Notes under the pieces: model-generated
What the model was told of the DNA's origin: nothing
What the model saw: the letters and a program-made list of their open reading frames with translations, nothing else
The model's database searches: none
Translations under genes and position numbers: made by a program
Part shown: piece by piece, positions 8,864 to 17,819 of the stretch
Layout: the number at the start of each line of letters is the position of its first letter
Position numbering within the stretch: position 1 is the first letter of the stretch
NCBI GenBank assembly: GCA_963813555.1
Contig: CAWEZX010000006.1
Coordinates: forward strand, 62,001-126,000
Reading direction: 5' to 3'
DNA length: 64,000 nucleotides
Origin: Roseiarcus sp963813555
Lineage (GTDB): Bacteria; Pseudomonadota; Alphaproteobacteria; Rhizobiales; Beijerinckiaceae

Positions 8864-9727
8864 TCAGGCCGTATCCTCCACGAACCGCAGGCCCTTAAGC
8901 GAAGCCACGTCGTCGTAAGCGCCCTTGGTAGAGCGCTTGGGCAGCTTGATCTTGACGCGAGGCGCGTCCTTGTGAGGGATCACATTAAGCAGGTGGCGGA
9001 TGGCGTTGAGCCGCGCCCGCTTTTTGTCGTCGGAGGGGACGATCGTCCAAGGCGCGAACGGCGTGTTGGTCGCCTTGAGCATGATGTCGCGCGCTCGCGA
9101 ATACTCATACCATTTGCCGCGCGAGGAGAGGTCCATCGGACTCAGCTTCCACTGGCGCAGCGGATCCTTGATGCGCGCCTCGAAGCGGCGCTCCTGCTCC
9201 TCGTCGCTGACTTCGAGCCAGAACTTCACCAGGAAGATGCCGTCGTCGACGATGACGTGTTCGAACTCGGGGCAAAGCACGAGGAATCGGCGGTGCTGCG
9301 CCTCGGTGCAGAAGCCCATCACATATTCGACGCCGGCCCGATTGTACCAGCTGCGGTCGAAGATCACGATTTCGCCCGCCGCGGGGAGATGGGGCACGTA
9401 GCGCTGCAGGTAGAGCTGCGACTTCTCGCGGTCGGAGGGCGCGGGCAGCGCCACCACCCGGAACACGCGCGGGCTCACCCGCTCGGTGATCGCCTTGATC
9501 GTCCCGCCCTTGCCGGCGGCGTCGCGTCCTTCGAATACGACAACCACGCGCAAGCCCTTATGCTTGACCCATTCCTGCAGCGCGCAGAGCTCGACCTGCA
9601 GTTCCCGCAAGGCCTTGTCGTAGTCCTTGCGCTTCATCGGCTCTCGAGCGCCGTGTAAGGGCGGCGCGGCTCGCTCCGCGCGGCGGCGATCGTCGCTTGA
9701 ATCCTTCTCTATTTTGTTCTTGGCCAA
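8864..9727 (-). CDS. ppk2: Polyphosphate kinase 2
   Basis: PPK2 features are complete: Walker A FEGRDAAGKGG near residues 66-75, the lid and Walker B region with FDRSWYNRAGVE, and the C-terminal part with WKLSPMDL and APWTIVPSDDKKRARLN. These enzymes move phosphate between polyphosphate and nucleoside di- or triphosphates in the cytosol. The chosen start is a TTG at 9727 (protein begins as AKNKIEKDSS), preceded by GAGGA nine bases upstream, giving 287 residues, which is normal for the family. The upstream extension of the open frame has no family similarity. It is convergent with the amidase, with only 14 bases between the two stops. Confidence 0.9.
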   Translation of the reverse strand: MAKNKIEKDSSDDRRRAERAAPPLHGAREPMKRKDYDKALRELQVELCALQEWVKHKGLRVVVVFEGRDAAGKGGTIKAITERVSPRVFRVVALPAPSDREKSQLYLQRYVPHLPAAGEIVIFDRSWYNRAGVEYVMGFCTEAQHRRFLVLCPEFEHVIVDDGIFLVKFWLEVSDEEQERRFEARIKDPLRQWKLSPMDLSSRGKWYEYSRARDIMLKATNTPFAPWTIVPSDDKKRARLNAIRHLLNVIPHKDAPRVKIKLPKRSTKGAYDDVASLKGLRFVEDTA

Positions 9728-9897
9728 TTCGCTGTTTCCTCGCAGGTTTCTTTTGACCGGCGTCGCGATGGGCGTCAATGCGACGCTTGCATGACGACAA
9801 AACCGATCGCCAGCGGGCGCCTCGGAAGCCAGCGTAAATTTTCTCCTAACCCTCCCTCTCGCCGGGAACAAACCCACGGAATCGGCGTTTTGCGAAT

Positions 9898-10143
9898 GTG
9901 GCGAACATCGCCAATCTTGCTGTCAATGGGTCCGATATGTCCCCGATCCTGCCGATATCATTTGTGGCGACGCTTCTCTGTGTTCTCGTAGCGATAGACT
10001 GGGCGTTGTACCAGCAGGTCCTGTTCGTCGGCGCGGCCCTTTCGGCGACGGTGTGGGTTTGCTCGCTCGAAGCCTGGAGCTGCCGGGAGGCGCCGGTAAG
10101 GAGCGAGGACGAGCGAAACCATCCCCATCTGGCGGACGAATAG
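9898..10143 (+). CDS. Small hydrophobic hypothetical protein
   Basis: An 81-residue frame starting at GTG 9898, with an ATG alternative at 9937 (MSPILPISF). Two hydrophobic stretches, FVATLLCVLVAIDWAL and VLFVGAALSATVWVC, could form a membrane hairpin, followed by a charged tail. I recognise no family. It lies in the gap between the divergent ppk2 gene and the convergent SDR gene, and no strong ribosome binding site is seen, so it may not be real. Confidence 0.3.
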   Translation: MANIANLAVNGSDMSPILPISFVATLLCVLVAIDWALYQQVLFVGAALSATVWVCSLEAWSCREAPVRSEDERNHPHLADE

Positions 10144-10157
10144 TTCGAACGCCCAGT

Positions 10158-10886
10158 TTAGAACCCTTCGCCACCGTCAACGGTCAGCACGTGGCCCAGG
10201 ATATGGCGCGCGCGGTCGCTGCACAGAAAAAGGACGGCGTCGGCGATGTCGTCGCCATTAGCGATGCGGCCGGCGGGGATGCGCGCCAGCACCGCCTTCT
10301 CGTCCAACCGACCAGTCTTTAGGTCCTCGAGCACCCCCTCGGTCGCGACATGGCCAGGCGCCACCCCATTGACCCGCAGACCTTTTCCCGCCCATTCGAC
10401 CGCCATCGAGCGGGTCAGGCTGTCGAGCGCAGCTTTCGACGCCGAATAGAGCGCGAGGCCTGGCGCGGGCCGTCCGGCGGCGATGCTGCTGACGTTGACG
10501 ATGGCGCCGCCTTGGCCCTGGTCGATCGCCCAGCGCGCGAACGCCCGCGCCGCGTTGAGAGGGCCAATCGCGTTGATGGCAAAGAAACGGGCAGCCTCCG
10601 AGGCATCGGCGTCAATCAGCGGCCGAACGGCGAACAGAGCCGCGTTACTGACAACGATGTCGACCGCGCCAAAACGTTCGACAGTCGCCGCGATCATCCG
10701 TTCGCAATCAGCGGCCTCGGCGACGTCGGCTGGGACGCCCAAGACCGGCCGCCGGCATTCGTCCTCGATCGTCGCCGCCGCACGCGTCAGCGTGTCTTGG
10801 GTCCGCCCGGCGATGGCGACCCGGGCCCCCTCTCGGGCGAAGGCGCGCGCGATCGCATAGCCGATTCCCTTGGCCCCGCCGGTCAC
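10158..10886 (-). CDS. SDR family oxidoreductase
   Basis: A short-chain dehydrogenase with the NAD(P)-binding TGGAKGIG, the catalytic serine in VNVSSIA, the YSASK catalytic Tyr/Lys pair and GHVLTVDGGEGF at the C-terminus. The substrate is unknown. The conventional start at 10886 is a GTG that would remove the first beta strand (GKVAIV). In-frame coding clearly continues upstream to about 10940, but no ATG, GTG or TTG is available before an in-frame stop. A CTG at 10940 that overlaps the stop of the upstream phhB gene is a possible true start. The overlap indicates co-transcription with phhB. Confidence 0.8.
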   Translation of the reverse strand: MTGGAKGIGYAIARAFAREGARVAIAGRTQDTLTRAAATIEDECRRPVLGVPADVAEAADCERMIAATVERFGAVDIVVSNAALFAVRPLIDADASEAARFFAINAIGPLNAARAFARWAIDQGQGGAIVNVSSIAAGRPAPGLALYSASKAALDSLTRSMAVEWAGKGLRVNGVAPGHVATEGVLEDLKTGRLDEKAVLARIPAGRIANGDDIADAVLFLCSDRARHILGHVLTVDGGEGF

Positions 10887-10936
10887 GATGGCGACCTTGC
10901 CCTCGAACTCGCGCTCGCTCCCGGAGGCGGGAATCG

Positions 10937-11248
10937 TCAGGCCATTGACTGGAAGCGGCGCGCGAGCGCGCTGATGTGTTTTGCCGTCTCAATATCGAGA
11001 TCGGTGATCTTCATGCCGGCGTCATGCGTGCAGAACGAAAAGGACAGGATGTTGTAGGAATTGTGGAACTCGGGATGATGGTTCATCACCTCGGCCTGAA
11101 TCGCCACCTCGACGATGAAGGCGATGGCGTCGCGAAAGGTCTTCAGCTCGAAGCGGGCCTCGATGTTGGGCGCCTTGAGCGACCAGTCGGGCAGTTCAGC
11201 CAGCGCGGCGCGAATCTCCGCGTCGCTCAGAATTTTGTAATTCGCCAT
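10937..11248 (-). CDS. phhB: 4a-hydroxytetrahydrobiopterin dehydratase
   Basis: A 103-residue pterin-4a-carbinolamine dehydratase. The active-site region VMNHHPEFHNSYNILSF contains the HHPE pair of histidines, and FRDAIAFIVEVAIQAE is the usual helix. The enzyme dehydrates 4a-hydroxytetrahydrobiopterin in recycling of the cofactor of phenylalanine hydroxylase. No phenylalanine hydroxylase gene is in this window. AAGGAGC-like sequence precedes the ATG at 11248. The SDR gene downstream overlaps its stop codon. Confidence 0.9.
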   Translation of the reverse strand: MANYKILSDAEIRAALAELPDWSLKAPNIEARFELKTFRDAIAFIVEVAIQAEVMNHHPEFHNSYNILSFSFCTHDAGMKITDLDIETAKHISALARRFQSMA

Positions 11249-11275
11249 GGGGACTGCTCCTTATTTCACTTTATC

Positions 11276-12064
11276 TCACTTCGGAGCGCCGCTGGTCGCT
11301 GCGACGCCCGGCCGGTCAAGCTGAAGGATCGCCTGTTCGAGCGGCGCCGGCGCGACGCGAATCCAGCCGGTGTAGGGCTGGCTGAACTCGAGGATCAGAA
11401 AGATTGCAAGCCCGATCGACGCGCTGCCCAGGACGAGCATCGCAATCGACATCGGGCTCAATCTCGACAAAAGCCCCATGCTGGCGAACATGAGGGACGA
11501 CCAGAACGTCACAGCGTAGACCATAGGCCAGGGGATCGGGGTCGCCGCCTGCAGCGACATGAGGAGCCGCTGCTCGCCGATGAAAGCGTAGTTCGCACGC
11601 GCCGCCGAGAGCAGGTTTTTCTGCGCCGGCGTCTCGGGATCGAGGTGTTCGAGAAACGTGCTCATATTGGCCATGGCCTTGTAGGAGGCGCCATAGGCCG
11701 CGGCGCGCGAGGTGTCGTCGCCCCAGAACTGTTCGTGCGCCCAGACGAGATCGGTCCTCAAGACGCTGCGGGCCTCATCCGCCTCGGGCCCGTACTGGCG
11801 CATTTCGAGATCGAACTCGAGCGCCCGCGCCGTGATGGTCTGGAGCTCCGTCTGTTGGGTGCTGTAGACGCCGTAGGCCGTCCAGATGAGGAGGCCGTTG
11901 ACCAGCACGAGCAGGAGCGTCAACTGCCCGACGACGCCGCCGATCATGTCGCGGGCCTTGTCCATTGTGTAGCGCTCCGGGAGGACGCGCTGAAGCACGA
12001 GGCCGATGACGCCGCCCCCGGTGATCAGGCCGGTGACAATGAGCGCGATGGCGAGCGAACTCAT
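11276..12064 (-). CDS. DUF4239 (bestrophin-like) membrane protein
   Basis: About 262 residues with two N-terminal membrane segments (LAIALIVTGLITGGGVIGL and LTLLLVLVNGLLIWTAYG) and two C-terminal ones (VYAVTFWSSLMFASMGLL and IAMLVLGSASIGLAIFLI). The ending LEFSQPYTGWIRVAPAPLEQ is the hallmark of DUF4239 proteins, which resemble bestrophin channels and have no established role. The frame opens at 12091, but MSSLAIALIV at 12064 puts the first helix at the N-terminus, so that start is preferred. It lies 28 bases upstream of phhB on the same strand. Confidence 0.75.
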   Translation of the reverse strand: MSSLAIALIVTGLITGGGVIGLVLQRVLPERYTMDKARDMIGGVVGQLTLLLVLVNGLLIWTAYGVYSTQQTELQTITARALEFDLEMRQYGPEADEARSVLRTDLVWAHEQFWGDDTSRAAAYGASYKAMANMSTFLEHLDPETPAQKNLLSAARANYAFIGEQRLLMSLQAATPIPWPMVYAVTFWSSLMFASMGLLSRLSPMSIAMLVLGSASIGLAIFLILEFSQPYTGWIRVAPAPLEQAILQLDRPGVAATSGAPK

Positions 12065-12128
12065 TTCCGGCAATCCCGCCTCCTCGGACACGCGTTCGTG
12101 ACATGTCCGGGAGGCCCCGTCCAGCGCA

Positions 12129-13586
12129 TCACGAACGGAGGGTGTCCTTGTAGATTTTCCCGTCCTTCATGATGATCAGGAAATTCTTCTCCGGGTTTTC
12201 GACGAGTCCAATGTTGGCGATTGGATCGCCGTCGACCAGGATGAGATCGGCGAACGCGCCCTCTTCGATGATTCCGAGCTTTCCCGGATAGGGATTGCGC
12301 GGGCCGGACAAGGCGAGCAATTCGCCATTGGTCCCGGTGGCCATTTTCAGGATTTCGGCGCTCTCGTACCAGCGCTTAAGGTGGGTCAGCATGATCCCTT
12401 GGCGCGCGGCCTTCTGCGCGGAAAACAGCATATCCGAGCCGAAGGCGGTCTTGAGTTTGAAGGCCTTCGCCAATGGGTAGGCCGTGTGTGTTCCGGCAAT
12501 GACCTGTTCCAGATTGATCCGGCTTTGGCCGCTGAGGGGAACGGCGTCTTCGTCGCCGACGAACGGTTGAATGCTCAACCAGATGTCCTTATCCGCCATC
12601 GTTTTCGCGGTCGCCTCGTCCATCAGATGCCCGTGTTCGATGCACTGAACTCCCGCACTGATCGCCCGCCGGATCGCGGCCGGCGGGTAGGCGTGCACGG
12701 CGACGTAGGTACTCCGATCGGCAGCCGCCTCCACGCCGGCGCGAAGCTCGGGCTCGCTGAACGTCAGCATGTCCAGCGTGGTTCGCGGTGACGACACGCC
12801 TCCGCCCCCCACAAGTTTTATCTGCGATGCGCCCTCCATGAGTTGCTCGCGCACCCGCAGGCGCACTTCGTCGGCGCTGTCGGCGATATTGGCGGCGCCG
12901 GTCCGTTCGATGAAGCTCAGCGGGCCGCCCGGACTCCTCGGCAAATCGGACAGGGGGCGCAGGTCTCCGTGTCCGCCGGTCGTGGTGATCATGGCGCCGC
13001 ACGGATAGATGCGCGGTCCCGGCACGAGTCCTTCGTCGATCGCCTGTTTGAGCGCGAATGAGGGGCCGCCGAGGTCCCGAACCGTGGTGAATCCCCGCAT
13101 CAGCGTGCGCTCCGCCTCGGCGCTGGCGGCCAGGAAGATATAGCCGACCTCCGCCGCCACCAGAGTTGAGATCGGCAGCGCGGCGAAAATGGAGTGCCAG
13201 TGCGCGTCGATCAGTCCCGGCATCACGACCCGACCGCCGCAATCGATCGTGCGCGACCCTTCCGGACCGGCCGGGTTCCCCGCCGCGACAGCCTTGATCC
13301 GGCCGCCTTCGACGATGAGAGCAAGTCCTCCGCGCAACGCGTAGGATTTCCCGTCGAACAGGAGAAAATTCGTGAACACGGTCGGCGGCGCCGGACTTGA
13401 CGCGCTCTGTGCGCGCGCCGCGCCTGGCAGACCGAGCGCCCCGAGCGAAGCGCCTATTCCGGCCACGAATCCGCGACGCGAAAGGTCTGCATTGATGCGA
13501 CGCGTCAGGGACTGGAGCTCCGGCCGGCAACATGAGCAACCCGGAGCGCCTGCTTCCGGCTGATCGTCTGATGAGCAAGAGAACAT
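12129..13586 (-). CDS. Tat-exported metal-dependent amidohydrolase
   Basis: About 485 residues. The N-terminus has a twin-arginine leader (LSRRGFVAGIGASLGALG) ending near AARAQS. The mature part is an imidazolonepropionase-like amidohydrolase: VMPGLIDAHWHS supplies the metal-binding HxH, VAVHAYPPAAI and IEHGHLMDE the later histidines, AFGSDMLF the aspartate, and GKLGIIEEGAFADLILVDGD the C-terminal beta sandwich. Such proteins are often annotated as prolidase-like or Xaa-Pro dipeptidases, but the substrate is not known. The Cys-rich CSCCRPE segment before the leader is unusual. The start at 13586 follows GGAGGAAAG at a normal distance. Confidence 0.8.
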   Translation of the reverse strand: MFSCSSDDQPEAGAPGCSCCRPELQSLTRRINADLSRRGFVAGIGASLGALGLPGAARAQSASSPAPPTVFTNFLLFDGKSYALRGGLALIVEGGRIKAVAAGNPAGPEGSRTIDCGGRVVMPGLIDAHWHSIFAALPISTLVAAEVGYIFLAASAEAERTLMRGFTTVRDLGGPSFALKQAIDEGLVPGPRIYPCGAMITTTGGHGDLRPLSDLPRSPGGPLSFIERTGAANIADSADEVRLRVREQLMEGASQIKLVGGGGVSSPRTTLDMLTFSEPELRAGVEAAADRSTYVAVHAYPPAAIRRAISAGVQCIEHGHLMDEATAKTMADKDIWLSIQPFVGDEDAVPLSGQSRINLEQVIAGTHTAYPLAKAFKLKTAFGSDMLFSAQKAARQGIMLTHLKRWYESAEILKMATGTNGELLALSGPRNPYPGKLGIIEEGAFADLILVDGDPIANIGLVENPEKNFLIIMKDGKIYKDTLRS

Positions 13587-13642
13587 GGAGACTTTCCTCC
13601 GTCGGTGAAAGCTCCTGCCCGGACCCACGAGTCCCGTCGCAG

Positions 13643-14962
13643 TCAGTTCTCACGCCTGATCGCCGGCGGGTTCCACCGGCCGTCGGCGACCTGAGGCTTC
13701 GGCGCATAGAGCCGAAGCGTCAGAGCGAGCACGCCGCTCTTTGGCGACGGAAGCCAATTCGGTTCTTTATCAGGGCCGGGGTTTTCGTCCTGGACGTAGA
13801 GATCGAGCGAGCCGTCGGCGTCGAACTTGAGCGCATCGCGGTCGCCGATCGCGAATCTGTTCAGCGGATTTGCGACCTGGAATCCCTCCTGGTCGTAAAG
13901 CGTCAGCGACCAGAACGCGTCCACTGGAGGCAATTCGTCCTTTGTGAAATGGAGGACGTATTTGCTTCCTCCGGTGACCGGCTTGCCGTCCGCGTCACTC
14001 ACGTTCAAGGGATAGACCGCATCCTCGACCTGATTGGCGCCGAGCCCCAACATCGCGACGATGGCGCGCTTGAGGTAATAGTTGCCATAGACGCCCATGG
14101 TGTCCGTGTTCATCTGCCAGCCGTTAGCGATGCGCGCGAGCGTCGGCGCCTTATCGTGCATGAGCTTGAGCCCCGCGGCGGCGGCGCGGGCGAGCACGTC
14201 GGGAGTGACCTTGCTGGCGTCGAAGCTCTTGCCAGGCTCGATCCCGATGCGCCTCAGCCGCGCGACGGTCGACCAGTCAGTGAGGTGAGGCGGGTTCAGC
14301 TTCATCAGCTCCGCGCCGCGCTTGAAATAATCGACCGGCGCCATTCCATTGATCTGTCGCAGTGGTTCAGTCTTGGTGTCGACGGCGGGGTCGATCGTCT
14401 GCTTGACCGCCCGTGAGGCCTTTCCCCAATCGGCGAGCAGCGTGACCCTGTACCGGTCCTGGACCTTATGAACCGCCTCGTAGTCCTTGACGCCGTTGGT
14501 CTGAGTGCGGCCTATGATCCAGACATAGGACGTGGGCGCGTCGAGTCGCGCGACATCCGCCGGCGACTGCCCGCTCCACCCAGGCGGGACGACGGCGAAG
14601 CTCGCGGCGCCGGTCCCGTTCGTGCGTTTTCCCGGGACGGCGAAGACATCGCTCCACATGTCGAGCATGGGCAGCATGAAGTAGCGGCCGCCGGTGTCCG
14701 CGGTCGAGACAACGACAGGGCCCGAAGTGAGGTCGAGCCAGGCGCTCGAATAGAGCGTATCGAAATTCGGCCGCACCACCGCCCGCATGTCGGCGGTCGG
14801 AAACGCGCGAATGTGTGTGAATGCGTTCGCCGGCCCGCCCATGGGACTGACCTTGGGATCGACGTTGATCAGCTGCTTGCGTGTCAGGTCCATGAGGAGC
14901 AAAGGATAAAGATAGATGTAGGCCTCCTGCGCAATTGCCTGCGCCTCGTTGGCGTCAACCAT
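13643..14962 (-). CDS. DUF1254/DUF1214 domain protein
   Basis: A 439-residue protein. The N-terminal DUF1254 part runs from AYIYLYPLLLMDLTRKQ through VVRPNFDTLYSSAWLDL to RYFMLPMLDMWSDVF. The C-terminal DUF1214 part contains FTKDELPPVDAFWSLTLYD and GSLDLYVQ. This two-domain family is widespread in soil bacteria, and its function is not established. No signal peptide is present at the chosen start MVDANEAQ (14962), which follows GGAAGGAAAG. Its stop lies 57 bases upstream of the amidohydrolase start on the same strand, so they may share a transcript. Confidence 0.8.
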   Translation of the reverse strand: MVDANEAQAIAQEAYIYLYPLLLMDLTRKQLINVDPKVSPMGGPANAFTHIRAFPTADMRAVVRPNFDTLYSSAWLDLTSGPVVVSTADTGGRYFMLPMLDMWSDVFAVPGKRTNGTGAASFAVVPPGWSGQSPADVARLDAPTSYVWIIGRTQTNGVKDYEAVHKVQDRYRVTLLADWGKASRAVKQTIDPAVDTKTEPLRQINGMAPVDYFKRGAELMKLNPPHLTDWSTVARLRRIGIEPGKSFDASKVTPDVLARAAAAGLKLMHDKAPTLARIANGWQMNTDTMGVYGNYYLKRAIVAMLGLGANQVEDAVYPLNVSDADGKPVTGGSKYVLHFTKDELPPVDAFWSLTLYDQEGFQVANPLNRFAIGDRDALKFDADGSLDLYVQDENPGPDKEPNWLPSPKSGVLALTLRLYAPKPQVADGRWNPPAIRREN

Positions 14963-15104
14963 GGGCCGTTCTTTCCTTCCATGTGCGCGCGGCTGCCGTT
15001 TCAATTCCGAGTGATCGTGGCCCGCCGCTCCAATCGCCAACGGTTTCATCGCGCAATTGCCGCCAGTCTGGATCACAGCGCATCAAATTGACATCAGCAA
15101 GGCC

Positions 15105-15953
15105 TCAGGCCTTCGCGAATTTGCCGAAGGCGTCCTTATAATCGGGATGCCAGCGGGAGAGCGGCGGCCGGTTCTCGACGATATCGCCCGCGGCCCAAAG
15201 AATCCGACGTTCGTCCATCTCGCGCGGCACGTCGTTGTCGGGGCACAGGATATAGAAATCGCCCGCCGCCATCGACGCGAGCATGAAATCGACGACCTGT
15301 TCGGGGGTCCACGCCGCGGGCGGCTTGGTGGTTCTCGAGCCGGCGGTCATGGCCGTAAAGGTAAATCCCGGGATCAAGAGATGGGCGCTTACGTGACCGC
15401 CTTCGGCGTTGCGCAATTCGTGCGCCAGCGCTTCCGTCACCACCTTCACGCCCGCCTTTGAGACATTGTACGCCGTGTCTCCGGGCGGACAGGTGATGCC
15501 TTGTTTGGAACCGGTGTTGACGATCGCCGCCGCCGTACCCTGTCGGATCATGTCGGGAGCGAAAGCCTGCACCCCATTGATCACGCCCCAGAGATTGACG
15601 TCGATGATGCGCCGCCAGCGGGCTGGGTCGCCGAACAATTCGCCGCCCCCGCCGGTTCCCGCATTGTTCATCAGCACGGCGACCTCGCCGAACGCGTCAT
15701 AGACCGAGGTCTTCAGGCGCCGGACGTCGTCGAGGCTGCTGACGTCGACAGCGAAGGATCGCACAGAATCCGGCTGCGCCGCGGTTGCCCTGACCTTGGC
15801 GGCGGCGGTCTCGAGCGCGTCGCCGCCCAAGTCCGCCATGCACACTTTCATGCCGAGCGCGGCGAATTTGGTCGAAGCCGCCAGGCCGATGCCGCTGGCC
15901 GCTCCGGTTATGACCGCGACCCTGTTCGCGGCCAAAGCGGGATGATCGGGCAC
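15105..15953 (-). CDS. SDR family oxidoreductase
   Basis: A 282-residue SDR. It has the cofactor motif TGAASGIG, VLMNNAGTGGGG after the fourth strand, an atypical SKQG where the catalytic serine strand usually lies (NTGSKQGIT), and the YNVSK catalytic Tyr/Lys. Members reduce or oxidise alcohols, and the substrate is unknown. The start is taken as the GTG at 15953 (VPDHPALAANRVAV) because GGAGGA stands seven bases before it. The longer frame from 15995 would add residues without family similarity. It is separated from the DUF1254 gene by about 140 bases. Confidence 0.82.
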   Translation of the reverse strand: MPDHPALAANRVAVITGAASGIGLAASTKFAALGMKVCMADLGGDALETAAAKVRATAAQPDSVRSFAVDVSSLDDVRRLKTSVYDAFGEVAVLMNNAGTGGGGELFGDPARWRRIIDVNLWGVINGVQAFAPDMIRQGTAAAIVNTGSKQGITCPPGDTAYNVSKAGVKVVTEALAHELRNAEGGHVSAHLLIPGFTFTAMTAGSRTTKPPAAWTPEQVVDFMLASMAAGDFYILCPDNDVPREMDERRILWAAGDIVENRPPLSRWHPDYKDAFGKFAKA

Positions 15954-16257
15954 GTGAGCTCCTCCGATTTTGGCAGTCGGCGACGCTACCATCATGCCGA
16001 GCCCATGTCGGCAATCGTGTGTCGCTCGCGGCGGCCTGCCCGCGCGCCGGTGAGGCGGCGCGGATGCGCGTCAAGCTAGCAATTTGATTACACTTTAACA
16101 CAACCTCGATTCAATTGTCTGTAACTAAGTCGACAACCTTAGCTTGCATCACACCGATACCTGGTGTATTTAATAAAAATAGAGCCACCCAATGTCAGGT
16201 GTTGGAAAGTCTCTGGGCCGGTCAACATGATTAACTGGCGGTCGGGACAGGAGATGC

Positions 16258-16821
16258 ATGATGCGTAAGATTATGATGACCACGATTGCCGCTCTGGCGA
16301 CTGCCATTATGCTTAACGTATCGGCGGCGAACGCGACGGTCTACGAATTCATCTTCGAATCCAGCGACGCCCAACTGACCGCCACGGGCGAAATCACGGT
16401 GAATAAAGCCGAGCAAGTCACCGGAGTTTCCGGCGTGATCTCCGGCCTCGCCGATCAGACCATCAGCGCGGTCACGCCCAATCCGAATGGCTCGAGCCCG
16501 GCCTATAGTCCGGACGGCTCGTTCATCTTCAACAACCTGTATTATCCGACGGGCATGTCGTTTGATGTCGACGGCCTCTTGTTCACCGCCACGCAGAATC
16601 CGGGCGGCTATTGGAACCTGTGGGGGAATTCGCCTGGCAATTATTCGCTCTGGGAATCGGCTGGCAGCGCCAATTACCCGGTTCAAGAGAGCGGAACTCT
16701 GAGCGTGGCCGCCGCGCCGGAGCCCTCAACCTGGGCGATGCTGGCTTTGGGCTTCGCCGCGCTGAGCTTCGTTGGCCGACGACGCCAGCGCACGGCGCGC
16801 CTCGCGCCTAGCCTGGGCTGA
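16258..16821 (+). CDS. PEP-CTERM sorting domain protein
   Basis: A 187-residue exported protein. A signal peptide (TIAALATAIMLNVSAANA) is followed by a beta-rich Asn/Gly/Ser/Tyr-rich body and a C-terminal sorting signal: APEPSTWAMLALGFAALSF, then the basic anchor GRRRQR. PEP-CTERM signals are processed by an exosortase in organisms that make extracellular polysaccharide. No exosortase gene is in this window. AGGAG stands just before the ATG. The upstream region 16080-16250 is unusually AT-rich and probably holds the promoter. Confidence 0.85.
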   Translation: MMRKIMMTTIAALATAIMLNVSAANATVYEFIFESSDAQLTATGEITVNKAEQVTGVSGVISGLADQTISAVTPNPNGSSPAYSPDGSFIFNNLYYPTGMSFDVDGLLFTATQNPGGYWNLWGNSPGNYSLWESAGSANYPVQESGTLSVAAAPEPSTWAMLALGFAALSFVGRRRQRTARLAPSLG

Positions 16822-17075
16822 ACACCGTCAGAAACAACTCCGGGCGCCGCCGTTTGAGATGCTCTTTTGGCGGCAGGCGCGATGGGCGCAATCGCCGTGG
16901 CGACAAAATTAAGCCAGTTTTAAACCGCAAGGTTGTAAGGCTTGACACTTGAGCTTGCTGGCGTTTTAAACACAACCTGTCACGAGAGTTCAAATACTTT
17001 TCATTTGGGTTGTAATGCGATCGTGAAGATCCGGAACCGCGTCTGCTCGCAAATGCTGGTTCGAAGAGTCTAGAG

Positions 17076-17672
17076 ATGCCCACTCGCAGTAGGCGCTCTT
17101 ACTCGCACATGCGCCGGCTCATGACGCCGCCCCCGAAGACGTGCGCGCCGGGAATTGAGGTCGAGAGCGTCCAGACGCCCGAGGCCGACGCCGATCGACT
17201 GATCGCGTCGTTCCGGGTTCGAGCCTATTCGGAGGCGCGTCGGCGCCAGCGGTGCGCGCGAACCTCGGAGGCCGCGGCGCATTGGGGCCAGGTTGCGAAC
17301 CTCGTCGCGCGGCGTGGGAGCGAGCGGCAAGGCGACGACGCGTCGACCCGGACAGAGTTGGACGCCAACCTCGCATCCGGCCGTGAGGGCCTTGGCCCCC
17401 GTCCGGCTGTCCGCTTTTTCGAGGCTGACCCATTGGATGAACTTGAACGCGTTCTTGCTGCGAGACCGCAGTGCTTCCGGCTTCAGTTCTTCGGCGTCGG
17501 AGCGGACCTTGGCCCGGCCGTGGTCACGGAAACCGAAATTCAAGCCCATGACGCTTCCGGCGCGATCCGTGAGGCCGTCGCAGCAAACTGGCCCGCGCGA
17601 GCGGTCGGCCTGCGCCTCTTCGATCTGGAAGGGCGGGAGATCTTCGAGCGGCTCAAGGCCGATTTGCGATAG
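17076..17672 (+). CDS. Hypothetical protein
   Basis: A 198-residue frame. Two segments look like real protein: RVRAYSEARRRQ followed by AAAHWGQVANLVARR near residues 48-85, and the C-terminal stretch REAVAANWPARAVGLRLFDLEGREIFERLKAD, which resembles small conserved proteins of rhizobia. The middle is less convincing, and an overlapping long frame exists on the other strand, so the gene could be degenerate or wrongly started. I cannot assign a function. No clear ribosome binding site precedes 17076. Confidence 0.4.
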   Translation: MPTRSRRSYSHMRRLMTPPPKTCAPGIEVESVQTPEADADRLIASFRVRAYSEARRRQRCARTSEAAAHWGQVANLVARRGSERQGDDASTRTELDANLASGREGLGPRPAVRFFEADPLDELERVLAARPQCFRLQFFGVGADLGPAVVTETEIQAHDASGAIREAVAANWPARAVGLRLFDLEGREIFERLKADLR

Positions 17673-17819
17673 GGTAGTGGCGCTTCCTCGGGAAACTTGG
17701 GCTGGCGAGCCTGCTCCAAGCGCTATCAAATCTGTTGAGTAAAGTGCCGTAAGCCGCTGCAAAGATTGAGTTAGCAGCGATCCGCTCGCATATGAATCGC
17801 ATCAGCGGCTGGCCTCGGA

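Noticed and set aside
17070..17762. Minus-strand 230-residue ORF
   Set aside because: Its composition is that of a shadow frame. The plus-strand frame has the more protein-like segments, though even that is uncertain.
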